From Nemertoderma westbladi (lineage: Eukaryota > Xenacoelomorpha > Nemertodermatida > Nemertodermatidae), in contig JAUCBJ010001929.1 of NCBI GenBank assembly GCA_032718475.1, positions 1-64,000 on the forward strand: DNA of 64,000 bases, given 5' to 3'. Below the pieces are notes generated by a model. The model did not search any database. It was not told the DNA's origin and was given only the letters and a program-made list of their open reading frames with translations. This document shows positions 34,647 to 46,494 of the stretch, piece by piece. Positions within the stretch are counted from its first letter, which is position 1; the number at the start of each line of letters is the position of its first letter. A program made the position numbers and the translations under genes.

Positions 34647-35961
34647 TTTATTTATTTATTTTCTCATTTAATCCGAATATTAATATTAAAATATCCATAG
34701 AGCACATTACACTATATTTACAAATTAAAACTATACTAAAAAAGACAATAAAAAGAGAGGGTACAAGTTAATTTAAATTCGGCATCTCAGGTAACTATCG
34801 TATACCTGAGACACGTTAAAACATATACAGCTAATATTAATTAAAATAGAATTTTGCGAGTTGGCTACACGATTAAATAAACTAAATAGTGAAAAGCGTC
34901 GGATATGTACAATTGATTTAAGGCCAAGCATACCACTAGCACTGTCATCGCGTTTAAAACCAAATAAACGTCGCACTGTGTTGTTATACGCTACATTTAA
35001 TCGATTAAGAGTTGACTCACAAAAATAGCTGTCAGCCCAAAGAGCATTACAATAAACATTAGAGCAATAAGAAATAAACAATTGTAGCATCACATGGGGA
35101 GAGCAGTTACTGAAGGTCCTACTAATAAGCAAATTAGCACGTGCGTAAAAAGATCTAGTTTGGTTCCTAATATCAGTATCATCCGAGAAATCAGATGTGA
35201 TATAGTGACCGAGATATTTATATTTAGGAACACATTCAAGCACAACACTGTCCAATACGATCATTGTATTAGAAATTGTTAAACGGTGAGAACTGTGTAA
35301 AAATATACATTTAGATTTCTTAGCATTAAATGTAATGGAGTTGCAATACGCATAATCAGAACAAATGTCAACAAGTGATTGTAAGGCACTAGGCGACGTA
35401 GATATAAGACATATATCATCCGCATAAAAATAATGATTGACAGCTACATATCCAAGTCGTGCGCCCAGCCCACAGCTAGATAATTGTACACTTAATTTAT
35501 CATTATATAGATTGAAGAAGTAAGGTGCCAATATGCTTCCCTGTCTAGTTCCGTTGGAGCAGCCAAATGGATTAGACATATAACCATCCCATAATATAAC
35601 CATTGACTGATTAGTATACCAAAAATGGATCACACGTAAAATATAGTTTGGTACCCCTCTAAGTAAAAGTTTACTAAATAGTTTGGTATGATTGATCTTA
35701 TCGAAAGCCTTTGAAGCGTCCAAGAAACATATATATACGTTGGAGCCATTCCTTAAATAATAATTAATTAATTCCTTAATTGTAAATATACACAACTCCG
35801 TGCCGGTCCCACGTTTATAACCAAACTGGTTATCGGTTGTTGTAATGAGATTTTCAATTCGCTGTAATATTACGATTTCCAATAGCTTACCGAGAATCGT
35901 TGCCAAAGCAATGGGACGGTAATTATTAGATTCGATATATTCTATATCTCGATAGATTCTA
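34647..35961 (-). mobile_element. 5'-truncated LINE inserted in the RTE-like LINE (TSD TATATA)
   Basis: On the - strand the insertion runs from 35961 to 34647, ending in an AAATAAATAAAT-type tail. TATATA flanks it on both sides (35962-35967 and 34641-34646). The ORF, open from the 5' truncation to 34773, is an RT: NNYRPIALATILGKLLEIVI, DNQFGYKRGTGTELC, CFLDASKAFDKINH (block A), NGTRQGSILAPYFF (block B), YFYADDICL (catalytic), SITFNAKKSKCI and YKYLGHYI. No stop interrupts the remaining frame. It is a different LINE family from the FADD-type elements at 28-30 kb and 59-63 kb. Confidence 0.85.
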
Positions 35962-35967
35962 TATATA

Positions 35968-36745
35968 GTGTCTGGTTGGAGATGTGTGCATTGTACTTGA
36001 CACAATGAACCCGGCGTAGCATTCTTGTGAATGTGCCATCCAGAGATTTGGTGTCCTCAGCAGTTAGAGCCCAGCATGGACTCCCATATAGGAGTACTGG
36101 AACTACTGCTGCTCTAAATAATCGGACCTTAAGTTTCCGATTAATTCTCAGTGACTTCCAAATCCTGGAAAGCCTATTCAAGGCTGCCCATGCCTTTCCC
36201 TTACGTATTCGAAGGTCCTCCCTCACCTGACTTCCGGATCCATGATCCCAGGTAACAGAAGTCGTCCACATGCTCAAGCATACCATCCTTTGAGCTTATG
36301 CTCATCCGGTCAGAGACTTGCTGAAGACTTGCAAAGTTAACTGTCAAAATTTTGGTCTTTTTGGAGTTAATAAAAAGACCAAGACTAGAAACAAGCCTGT
36401 TCTAATGAGCTGAGGAGCCGTTGGGCTCCCTCTAGTGATTCTGAGAGTACTCCTAAGTCATCAGCAAAGTCTAGATCAGTTAGGTACTTGGCAGGATTTC
36501 CTCGACTTCTGGAGCTAGTAGGTGGAGTTATCATCACCCCATCATCATTATGATGATCTATGGACATGCGTAGAACATAGTCAACCACAATTATGAACAA
36601 GAATGGCGCAAGTGTGTCTCCTGAAGGACTCCCTATAACACTTCAAACTGCAATAATTTCCTCAGGAATCCTATATATGAAAGTATGCTGAACATACATG
36701 AGTGAGAGACTGGCAAGAAGGAAGGCATGAAGGTCTTGAAAAATA
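35968..36745 (-). pseudogene. RTE-like LINE ORF2, RT part
   Basis: Read on the - strand: GDTLAPFLF-like start (one base out of frame near 36622), then FIIVVDYVLRMSID, YLTDLDFADDLGVLSESLE (catalytic block), VRLFRAAVVPVLLYGSPCW and LDGTFTRMLRRV, ending HISNQTLY at the insertion site of the LINE at 34647-35961. Several frame changes and an in-frame stop are present, so it is a pseudogene. Start limit uncertain. Confidence 0.75.
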
Positions 36746-36756
36746 CGTAATTATAT

Positions 36757-37245
36757 GTAATTAATTTTACTTACTTGATATTGGTATGTCAAAAAGTTTA
36801 AATTTAAATTTAACTCGTTTAACTCAAAATTATATTTAAGAGACCGGATCATGCTGAACATGGTTGTTTAAAATGCCTTCCTATTATTTTATTCATATTA
36901 TAATTAGCAACCATGCACTAGACAAATTATCCCATATAGTGTTGCTAAAGAAATCATTGCTTATTTTGATCTGGAATGCAATGCTATTTTGTTTATATGT
37001 ATGTGTGCGTGTTTAGCTGGTTTTTGGTGTATTTAGTTTGATTAACATGTGTCCTGCACAGGTTATTGTAGCTGATGAGCCAAATCCCGGCGAAACACAT
37101 GTAAAAATGTAACCAATTGTTTCTCTGTTTCCAATTAATTTTACTTGCTTGATATTGGTCTGTCAAAAACATAATTCGTTCAACTCAAAATTATATTTAA
37201 GAGACCGGATCATGCTTAAAATGCCTTCCTATTACTTTATTTTTA
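36757..37245. repeat. Two direct copies of a ~110-bp segment
   Basis: 36757-36880 and 37133-37245 share TTTACTTGATATTGG-like and TTTAAGAGACCGGATCATGC sequences, with small indels. The interval between them and the remainder of 36746-37362 holds no gene. Confidence 0.6.
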
Positions 37246-37362
37246 TTATATATAATATATATATAATATATATATAATTAAATAATATTAAATTATAATA
37301 AATGACCGTATAAATAAATGGCTATTGTCTTTTAATTAACAATTATAAATTATTATATTTAT

Positions 37363-38280
37363 TGTGACGGGATCCTAAGATCCCGACCGGGTTAGATTTG
37401 TACGCGTCACCGTTCTGCTGGGCAGTTGTACTAAGTCGCTTTGGCCGAAGGCCGTCGGGGAAAATGAAAGAGTTTTTGTTTCTCAATATTAATACTCCGA
37501 ACGATAATAGCGAGGTATCACGATAATACAGATATAACAGCAGAAATGCACAGATTAATTGGTGATGTCAGTGGTGGTGACGGTCATAAACTATGACTGG
37601 TCTGCAACTGTGTAACTAATGAACTGACCGGTAAATCAGTAATGCAGAATAATATATAATTGATACACACAGATATTGGTTTCACATCTTACTGTACTTG
37701 GCCCTCTGTACCCAGTGGATGCTTTCTTTCCTATCTCTAATCACGTGCTTCCTTCCCCGCTATTGGCTAATACATTAATTGTCACTTTGGCACTCCCTGT
37801 GAGTGTTTCCACCCGCTGCTAGCCTCTACTAGCTGTGTTCTCCCTCCGAGGTGGTTTGACCTCTCACCTCTTTCTGTGGCTTTAGGGCTTGTGTCGCCCC
37901 CCCCCCCCCAATGTTGGTTATGAGGCGAGATTAATATTGGTAATCTCGTATCCACAACTATATTGGAAAAATTCCACTGGTCCCATTTTCGGGTGGTAAT
38001 GCAGTGGAATTGAATCCGCTTATACTCCCCCCATGCTATCTTCCCGGTGAGAAGATAGCATCAACCTTAAGTGCACTTCAATTCCACTGGAACCCAATCT
38101 AATATCGGGTGTGGGGTGGAGTTCTTTTCTCGGGGTCGGCTTTCCTGACCACCCCCCCTGGGTATGTTATTACTACCCCTCCTTGGTGCAATCGCGAGCT
38201 ATGTTGCACCAAGGTATCTGGCGTCTCTGTTTGAGACAATTGTGCTTTTTCTTCACACAATTTTCTAGAACCTCACTATA
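37363..38280 (-). repeat. Probable 3' LTR of the third BEL element
   Basis: Begins TGTGACGGGATCC on the + strand. A stretch around 37700-37970 (CCCAGTGGATGC, TATTGGCTAATA, a TTGTCGCC-C-tract, then GATTAATATTGGTAATCTC) is clearly related to 63715-63930 at the window end, which supports an LTR. The inner limit is not defined; a pyrimidine-rich run at 38278-38340 could be the polypurine tract of the - strand. Confidence 0.55.
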
Positions 38281-38772
38281 ATCTTACTCTCTGACTTCTC
38301 TGTCCCTTACTCTCTCTCTCACGGACCTTGTTGTCTCTTACTCTCACTCCCACAGACCCTGTTGTCCCTTACTCTTTCTCTTACTGCTCGCTCCCCACAC
38401 TTGAATTGCACTCCTCTCACTTCTACGCATGTCAACACCTCCTCTCCATACTTCCCCCGTTCTCCTATACTCAACCCACATTTGTTTTACTCCACTCACC
38501 CCTGACGAGCCTCACCCTCCCCTTTTGTGCCGTCGCACTCAAGAAGCGTGATTCGTCTAGTGTCTCGTCCTCCTGTCACAGTCAATTGGTCCCCAATCCC
38601 AGTAGCTAGTTGGAAAAGGATATATATGACTATAGTACTTTGATTATATATTCATATTAATTATATTGATTATCTACATACGTACATACTAATTGCACTT
38701 AATTATTTGCACTTAGGAGTTTGTATTATTCCCACGTGTGGTGCCTTCCAGGCACGCCCACATCTCCCTCTC

Positions 38773-40600
38773 TTAGTTTTGGTTCGCTCCTCCTGTCTTC
38801 GGGAACCATCTTAGTTCTTTGCCCCTGTCATCATCTTGCCTGGGCCGCTTCCTTCCCTCTGGCTTGTCCTCTCTGAGACTCCTCATTCTCGCCGTTACCG
38901 CCTTGCTAATCCCCATCGTCGATTCTTTGGGCGCTGGTGGTATCAACTCCCGGTAACACTTTGCAGGTGGCCCTTCCGAGTGCCCCTCCTGCTTCCCCCT
39001 GGTCGCGTCCCACAAGATCATTTTCATCGCTTGCGGCACGCATTCCGCCAGAAAGTCCCTGAACTCGCCCCTGTTCTCTGGCATCCATCTATCCAAGTAT
39101 CTCTGCATGTTGATGACTCCTCCATATGATGCCGCTGTCGCTACCTCCTGGTATGCGAATGGCAGTCTCCTCTTGATAATCTCCTGATGGGCTTCCGGAT
39201 TGATGTTGAAGAAACCCCACCGGAACTCCTGGGCCTTCATCCTCTGCCGCATCATAATGCCGACGTCGGCCCACTCCTCGAAGATCTTAAACTTCTCTTC
39301 ATCATCCATCCAGTCGCACTGGCGCCCATAGTGCTCTGGAAGTTACACTTTGAGCAGCAGTTGTGCAGCCTCGGACATGCTCCCATCCTATGGGTCGACT
39401 TGTGGCAGTAGAGGCAGCTCGTCCCCTTCTGAAATCGATACAAACAGCTCTTTTCCTGGTGAGTTAGCCTCCCGCAGTAGTCACAGCCGTGTATCAACGC
39501 ATCCCGCCCCAAGTCGTCTTTTGCCCCGAGCGGTCTCCTAGGTCTGTGGAGCCATTGGTAGGCAAACTTCTGGACATTAAGGTCTCTACCCATATCCACG
39601 TCCTCCTCCCGCCTCGGCATCGTCTCCCCAAACACTACCTGTGGTGCCGTTCCCGGCTGCTAGCCCAACCTGATGGTGCTCCCCACGAAATCCATCACCG
39701 GCTCCTCGTGCACCCAGGTCCGCTTGCCAGGTTTATCCCAGAAGGCCCTCGCCCCGCTGGCCGTCACCACTCTCCTGCCCACCCAGTCCGTATCTGAGTG
39801 GCCGATCCTCTCGATGGGCATCATCTCCCCGAACTCGTCATCATCTTCCTCCCTTGCTGGGAGTGGATCCAGACCCGGTATCCCGGTAGATCCACTGTGC
39901 CCCTTTCCACCTTGGCTTCCACCCGTAACTTTCCACCCTGCCTGTTCCCTTGGTCTCTTCCTTGCGAAATCGCCCTCAGAGCCCCCTGGTATGGGCATCA
40001 TTTGCAATCCCGATGTTGACTGTTTCAGCGATCCCTCCATCCATCCCAGTTCCTCCCCCAGAAACTCGCCCGAGCTCCCTGATCCCACCTTAGCTCGTCC
40101 AAGTCCTGGGCTTCGAACCCGTACTCCTCTCCCCTTATATCTGCCTCTCTCTCATCTGCTTCCCTCCTTTCTCGCCTGGTGATTTCGACCAGCCTCTTCT
40201 CATCGACTCTATCCGCTTCCAACTTCTCCTACCTCTTGTATGGTGTGTCCACCTCTCTGTCTACTAGGTGCCGGCTATGATAGTACACCGACTCGCCCTT
40301 CAGCCCCGGGTGGTCTACGAGACCTTCGAAGGCCACCTTAAAGGCTCTTCTGTAGTTTAGAGGTGCACCTGATAGCAGAAACGCTGTTGGCTCTCTTCCG
40401 ATAACCACGGCCATGAATAGGTTTAGTAAACCTATCATTATCCAATCCTCCTGTAGGACATATCTCTTCTGATATATCTTTATCGCTCCCCTTCAGAACT
40501 GATACATCTCCTGTTTCCCTGGCCTCACTCCCCATTTCAGCGAGTTCGCCAGTTCCGCTCCATACTCCTCCCTGAACTTACCCCAGTCCATCGGCTTGTG
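38773..40600 (-). pseudogene. Unrecognised gene downstream of the pol position, with CCHC-like knuckles
   Basis: Long coding-like sequence on the - strand with a few frame changes and stops. From the N-side: WGKFREEYGAELANSLKWG, LSGAPLNYRRAFKVAFEGL, an acidic Arg-rich stretch with EEYGFEAQDLDELRW, a Gly/Pro-rich linker, then three knuckle-like blocks CDYCGRLTHQEKSC, CLYCHKSTHRMGAC and HNCCSKC (about 39490-39340). The last part (FKIFEEWADVGIMMRQRMKA, NRGEFRDFLAECVPQAMKMI) is open to the stop at 38773 and ends very basic. I know no family. The knuckles suggest nucleic-acid binding. It sits between the protease remnant and the 3' LTR of a BEL element. Confidence 0.5.
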
Positions 40601-40759
40601 GCAGACAAGCCCCATGAGCTGGCCCATCCCCACTGCTCCACAATGTCCTATGTTCTCTACCACCCCCAAAGTGCCAATTTTCCTTAGTCTTATTTTATTT
40701 TTCTTATGTCCCCCCCCCCCTGTCTGTACTATTACCCCATCTACATTTCTACTTCCTTC

Positions 40760-41400
40760 TTACTATGTACCCTACTACTACTATGGTATGCCTACATACC
40801 CTTTACTTTCTTACTACGTGGCGCTCTCGGTGCCCGCAACTTCTAATTTCTATGGTACAATGTACCCTAATACTGCTACTATGGTATACCTACATACCAC
40901 ACCCTTCACTCTCTCACTACGTGGCGCTTTTGGTGCCCACAACCCCTCTGCTACTACCTCTATGGTATACCTACATACCATACCATCTACTCTCTTACTA
41001 CGTGGTGCTTTCAGTGCCCACAACCCCTCTGCTACTACTTCTATGGTATATCTACATACCATACCCTCTACTCTCTTACTACGTGGCGCTTTCGGTGCCC
41101 ACAACCCCTCTGCCACTACTTCTATGGTATACCTACATACCATACCCTCTACTCTCTTACTATGTGGCGCTTTCGGTGCCCACAACCTCTAACTCTCTCG
41201 GTACTATGTACCCTACTACTACTCTCGTGGTATGTCTATATACCACACTCCCTAATCTCTAACTTCTAACTCTTACAGTACTATGTACCCTGCTACTACT
41301 CTCATGGTATGTCTATATACCACACTCCCTCTACTACTACTTCTGTGGTATGCCTATATACCATACTCTGTCTACTACTACTTAGTGCTACGTACTATCT
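40760..41400. repeat. Minisatellite, ~81-bp units
   Basis: At least four regular units (GGTATAC starts near 40883, 40963, 41045 and 41126), with diverged units on both sides (40784, about 41232, 41307, 41347). Each holds the palindrome-like GGTATACCTACATACC and a CTACGTGGCGCTTTCGGTG block. ORFs through it on both strands are repeat products. Confidence 0.85.
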
Positions 41401-41532
41401 ACTACTATTACTTTCTACTATCTTACTTATTATTTTATTATTTGCTTATAATTTATTTTTATATTTTGTGTGGGAAGGGCGTCTCGCCCTCATTCCCACC
41501 CCCCTCAGTCCAACATATTGGACGACTAAACT

Positions 41533-43852
41533 TCAAGGGTGATTCTTCCAGCAGGCACTCTCCCACTGCCCCCCTGTAGGTCCTCTTATCCTTCGCCCCA
41601 CTCTCCTTGTCAATTCCAACTCTCTAGGAATTGATTCTCCCTCCTCCACCACCCTAAAATCGGGTCTTTCGATCGCCTTCTTGATTTCCTCATGGTCCCC
41701 TGGCAGCAAAATGCCACCCTTCATCTTGTCGTCACCTGGCGGTAGAATGAAAAGAAATCGAAAGAATAGATAAAACAGAATGGATAATAGTAATCCTATC
41801 CCTTTCCACCCTGTCTTCTTATTTGACCTCCCCCTTTTCGGTATGCCTCTCAACCGGACTGGCGTCTCCTCCGGACACTTCTCCGGACATCTCGCCATCC
41901 ACTCTTCTCCATCCTCATACCGATAATTGCCAGGAACATCCTTGTTCCATCCCATTGTCTCTAAGTCTTCTGCGTCGAATCCATTCTCCTCCGCCCACTC
42001 CCTTGCTGTTGCTTTCCCTCCTAATTCATCTACCGATGGTATTTCTCTGGAACTATCCTCTATCCTTTCACCACGCTCCACTATGCGTGGTTCCAGATCC
42101 ATACCCAACTCCTGGTATCCTTCCCCGGGCCGCTTCTCACATAGGACCTCCCCATCGCCCGTCTTTGGTTTCTCCTCTACGTCCTCAACAGTGCCTGACA
42201 GCATGCACCCTGATGTCTCCGACACCCTGAATGGAATCTTGGTTTTATTTGGGCCACTAAGCATCCATCCGAACGGCGTGAGAATCGCCGTTGGATCCCA
42301 CTGCTTATTCTCTCGGAATATGATCCGTACTCTCTCATGTGCCGTCGGACAATCCATTCCGACTATGATGGATACCTTCGAGACGTCCACTTCCGGTATT
42401 GAGAAATCGATATCGTCCAGGAACTTGGTCCAGGAACCTGGTGGGTCGCCTGGTGTTTATATTAATCGATTCTATTATCTGAATGGGGTCGATGGTCGCC
42501 CCATAATCACATCCTGGTGCTATTGCTGATATCTCGCACCATCCCGTTCTCATCTCCAGGACCTCATCCTTGCTCGAGATAGTAGTTACCGCCATCTTAC
42601 TCGGCCTCGTCTGCAACCATATCTCTTCGGCCACCCAATTCTCCATTAACGTGAATGCTGCCCCACTATCGACCAACATTAGTGTTGTGACCGATAGCCC
42701 GTCCTTTCCTGTTATCCTCACTGGTACTACCCCGAGTAGCACTGTCCTCTTCCTCTTTGCTCCCGTCGTGCTCGTAGCCATAGTTTGGCCTCCAGTCTTG
42801 TCGTATTCTATCGGTGTTTCTCTACACTCTCCGAATCTGTGTCCTTGTACCACACATCGATGACATAGTCCATTTGTATCCGCATAGGCTTCCCGATCTT
42901 GTTTAGGCAACGCCTGCCAATGCTTACAACTCATGGTCTTATGGGTTCCATCTCTATGCAATTGACATTTGTGTCCTGGATTGTAGCATTCCTTGTAATT
43001 GTATAGCTCTTCACGTATCGCGCGTAGGTTCATATCTACCAGTTTAGTGTTTTGGTTATTTGGACTCGGCCTACTGGGTGTGTTGGGATTATATTTGTTC
43101 GTGTTGTTGTTTTGTTTCTGTCCCTGCCACGGTGTGGCCCTACTCCCAGCTATCTGTGGACTTGTAGACCCCTGCGTGGCCGCATGTGGTAGCGACTGTC
43201 TCACTCTCGGGAATGCATCTGCCGGACTATGTTCGGGTTTAGGCATGTTGTATTCAGCTTTCGGTGCCTTCCCCAAACTATCCTCACTGTAGACTGGGTC
43301 TGTAATCAACTCCGCCTCATAATTAAGGAAGTTCAACATCTCCTCTAGCCCTGGCTCCACACCCTTCTTCTCTTTGGTGGAGAAGGCGATCTTCCTCCAC
43401 TTATTTCTTAGCCAGATCGGCAGTGCCTGCGCTATTGTGATGTTATTCGATGCGTTGAGTTTGTAAGGCGCATCCAAGGTCTTCAGCACAATCAGCGCCT
43501 TTTCGACTTTATTCGCGAAAGTCTTGATGCTGACAGGGTTATCCTGTAGTCCACCTGATGTTATTCCCCTCAAGGTTTGCCGGATGATCTTAGCAGGGTG
43601 TCCGAATTCCCTGTCTAGGGCCCGCCATGCAGTCATGAATCCACCTTCGATACCTTGGTACTCCCTTACGATGCCGTATGCTGGCCCCCCTGTGTAAACT
43701 TGTAAGTATTTTAGGCACTCCGCCTGCGTCAGATTCTTTGTTAATATCTTGTTACTGTATATACGCCAGAATTGCAGATATTCCTCCGGTTTGCTTCCAT
43801 CAAATTTGAACGGCTCCACTTGGTGGCAGCTCGATCCTGGTCTAGAGCGCAT
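41533..43852 (-). pseudogene. gag-pro: BEL/Pao gag core, zinc knuckle, aspartic protease and linker with membrane segment
   Basis: On the - strand: gag core from VEPFKFDGSKPEEYLQFWRI (about 43815-43755), DREFGHPAKIIRQTLRGI, then knuckles CKHWQALPKQDREAYA and CHRCVVQGHRFGEC (about 42940-42810), then protease LMLVDSGAAFTLMENW (about 42690-42640). A frameshift near 42430-42390 leads to VSIIVGMDCP and TPFGWMLSGPN, the protease end. No RT follows; instead the frame runs through an acidic linker (GFDAEDLETMGWN), a hydrophobic segment GIGLLLSILFYLFFRFLFIL (about 41800-41740) and a charged end. It is unclear whether the segment after the protease is pol, an envelope-like remnant or a fusion by deletion. 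Confidence 0.75.
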
Positions 43853-44179
43853 CGATGAGTGCCACCATTCCCATCATTTGTACTTCTAGTGGGCTCGATG
43901 GATACTGTACAGATTCCCCTGCTGCTGGGTGCGGTTCGCCCGTTGGGCCTGTCGACGTCTTCTGCATTGGATATATCATTGGGGGTAACAGTCCCCACCA
44001 TATCTCTGTACCACACATTTTGTGATTGGTCCAAGGGGTTCGGGGTTTTTGTTCTTGGTTGAGTATATTGCTGATATTGTAATGGGGGAATGTCACCCTG
44101 CCCCCCCCCCCCCCCCCCAACGGTGTTATATTTGGTATTGGGGTTGATGTTACCATGTTAGGCCCCATACACATATCGG

Positions 44180-45280
44180 CAATAACTCCCCCCTCCCCTG
44201 GGTATATGTTCTATCCTTGCATATTATAGTCATACTGGTGTGCAGGTACTGGTATAGGCCTTTCCACCTCTTGCCTACATACCGGTATGTAGGCTGCGAC
44301 TTCCGGATCTAATCCCGTTGTCCGCGCTACCCTATCGCCTACACTATCTCTTCCAGCATGGCCTATGGTATGTGCAGTAAGGCCTACAGTATGTCCTGCA
44401 GTCTGTCTGTGTCATTCTGGACCAAAGTTTAATCTTCTCGAATATTCCAAGAAGTCCTCCCCACGACCACCGTACTCTCGATCGGCAGCTACGTCCCATT
44501 GGGAAGTTTCTCTTCGATCCCCTCTCCTGTCCTCGTCCTCGCACCGGTACATCCTGTACCCTTCTCCCGGTGTGTGGTATATCTCACCAGGCTGCGTCTC
44601 TCCGGGGCGATGGCAATCTCCCGGAGTTCGACCCCACTGACTCTCTAACTCCACCTCTGCTACCGACGGTTCACTCTCTTCAATGTAGTGATCCGGCTCA
44701 TGAGATCTCTCTTCGACCTCCCGGATAAAACTCCACTGTTCTTCTTCCGTCTTCCGACTGGGCTCGACGTCCTGTCGCTCGCCCGCTTATGGCGCCAACG
44801 TCTCTCTCTCTACCCGGTTAGACGCTCCTGGGGATACTCGCAATCCCCCTACTATTCTCCGTCGTCGGGTGCGACAGTTCACCTAACTTGCCCCACGCAT
44901 TGTCCGCCGACACTTGTGGGACATTCTCTGCCCCCCCCCCCCCTCTCGCCACTAATCTCTCGTGGTGGGGTGCACATAGCCCCCCCCCCCCCATTCGCCA
45001 CCTCTTACTTCGCTACTTCCCACTTTGCTTTTACACCCCTCTCTATTCGACGCACTATCTCTACCCTGGTTGGGTCTACTCACCCCTGCCTCTCCCTGTG
45101 CGACTGCATGGCCTTGCAGGCTCCCGGTGGGTTGACTCACCCCCGCTACTCCATGTGCGACTGTGTGGCCTTGCAGGCTCTCGTTGGGTTGACTCACCCC
45201 CACTACTCCCTGTGTAACTACGTGGCCTTGCAGGCTCTCGCTGGCCGGACCACCTGTCCCCCCTACTAATTAATTGTGCC
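44180..45280 (-). other. Degenerate middle of gag with C-tracts and a ~58-bp tandem
   Basis: Short coding-like frames on the - strand (for example YHTPGEGYRMYRCEDED near 44570) with no long ORF. C-tracts stand at 44100-44118, about 44930-44943 and about 44981-44992. A tandem of three ~58-bp units (GGGTTGACTCACCCC, GTGGCCTTGCAGGCTC) lies at about 45065-45245. Confidence 0.5.
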
Positions 45281-45520
45281 GTTATTGATAAAATTATTTT
45301 GATTAATTTCCTCGGGATTATTATCTAACGCAACATTGTTATCTAAATTATTTAAATTATTTTGTTCAGAACTAGGGCTATTATTTGGAATATTTTGCAC
45401 ATTTAAATTAGTATTATTATTTGGATTATTTTGCACATTTAAATTAGTATTATTATTTGGATTATTTTGCACATTTAAATTAGTATTATTTGGATTATTT
45501 TACACATTTAAATCAGAATT
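45266..45520 (-). repeat. 36-bp tandem encoding an Asn-rich 12-residue repeat
   Basis: Four to five units of 36 bp (TTATTTGGATTATTTTGCAC then ATTTAAATTAGTATTA). On the - strand they read as NNPNNNTNLNVQ repeats followed by a further Asn-rich tail to 45266. They probably lie in the low-complexity part of gag. Confidence 0.7.
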
Positions 45521-45649
45521 ATTATTACTGGGTAAAATATTATTTTCTGTAACAAAAGTTTGATTAGGGTTGTCTATTACAGTACTATTAATTCCTTATT
45601 ATATGTATTATTATTACCCCCCCTCCCCCCCGCTCGTACGGTTACACCA

Positions 45650-46424
45650 GTCCTGGGTCTGTCATCCGGTACCTGTGAGTGGGGTATTAACAAAGGTTTC
45701 CATTACTTCTGGTTCCTCGTAAATACTACCCGAACCAGCCTCACTCTCTGATAATCCCAACTTTGCCAGTTCTAACCGGCGCTTTTGCTTCGCTTGGTAT
45801 TGCATAAGCCCCCTCAACCGGGTATGCATATCATCCCGCATACGCTTTCCCGCTCTCTCACTCTCTCTCTCTGTCCTCTCTCAAACTTTGGTCGGCCAAC
45901 TCACTCTCTCTCGCCTCCCGCTCTCTACGCTCGTTCGTTTCCCTCTCTACCCTCGCTCTCTCTTTCGCTTCTCGCTCCTCGCGCTCTTTTATCTCTCTCT
46001 CCTCCCGCTCCCTGCAGTTTCTTGCCACCCTCTCGGATCTCTCTTTACATTCCCTCGCTAACTCTCTCTCTAATAATGCAGTTCCCTCGTCTAGTTGCCT
46101 CTCCAACTCCTTCTGATCCAGCGCCACAATGTCTAGTTGACACGCCTGATCTATCTCTAACACCCTTCTTGCTTTTGCGGAGGATGTAGCGGACTTATCG
46201 GTTGCGATGGACTCCCATCGCCTCTCTGTCCTACTAACTTTCCCCCGCTTTCTGGGGTTCTCGCTAACCGACAACACCAAATCCTCAGGATTAGACTCGG
46301 GTTCGCCGTCGTGCGGGTCCGCCCATCCCACTAACTTAATTCCCCTACCATCCACTAAGTAAGGCCCTACGTACACTACGTCTGGCTCCATTACCCCGGT
46401 TCGCCACAATTCAAACAGTTCCAT
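45650..46424 (-). pseudogene. gag: N-terminal part of the third BEL gag, charged coiled coil
   Basis: The likely start is the ATG at 46424 (MELFELWRTG), since sequence farther upstream in the same frame overlaps the ABCC exon on the other strand. YVGPYLVDGRGIKLVGW is followed by a Ser-rich linker and then about 90 residues of EREEREIKERE-type repeats, a strongly charged coil. A frame change in the GA microsatellite near 45860 leads to DDMHTRLRGLMQYQAKQKRR, which runs to about 45665. Continues, with gaps, into the gag core at 43852. Confidence 0.65.
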
Positions 46425-46494
46425 GGCGACCCCCCTCGCTCTCTCACTCGCCAGTTCTCCCTGTCCAAAACGGACTAAATAACGAATAACGAAT

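Larger units (their letters stand above)
37363..46494 (-). mobile_element. Large decayed BEL/Pao element lacking RT, integrase and 5' LTR
   Basis: The left boundary TGTGACGGGATCC at 37363 is an LTR end (the same start recurs at 57513). On the - strand the order is gag (46424 to about 42650), protease (about 42700-42230), a linker with a membrane segment (to 41533), repeats, then an unrecognised gene with Cys/His knuckles (40600-38773) and the 3' LTR (37363 to roughly 38280). RT, RNase H and integrase are not found in any frame. The 5' LTR is also missing: gag leader sequence abuts ABCC exon sequence at about 46494. GC content and Arg/Pro content are high, and several minisatellites have grown inside it. 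Confidence 0.7.

Noticed and set aside
38836-40182. Several + strand ORFs rich in Pro, Ser and Arg
   Set aside because: Antisense to the Cys/His-knuckle gene; no known domain and high-GC complement bias explains the open frames.
40596-41579. Tyr/Leu-rich + strand ORFs
   Set aside because: Translation of the 81-bp minisatellite in two frames; no start context or relatives.
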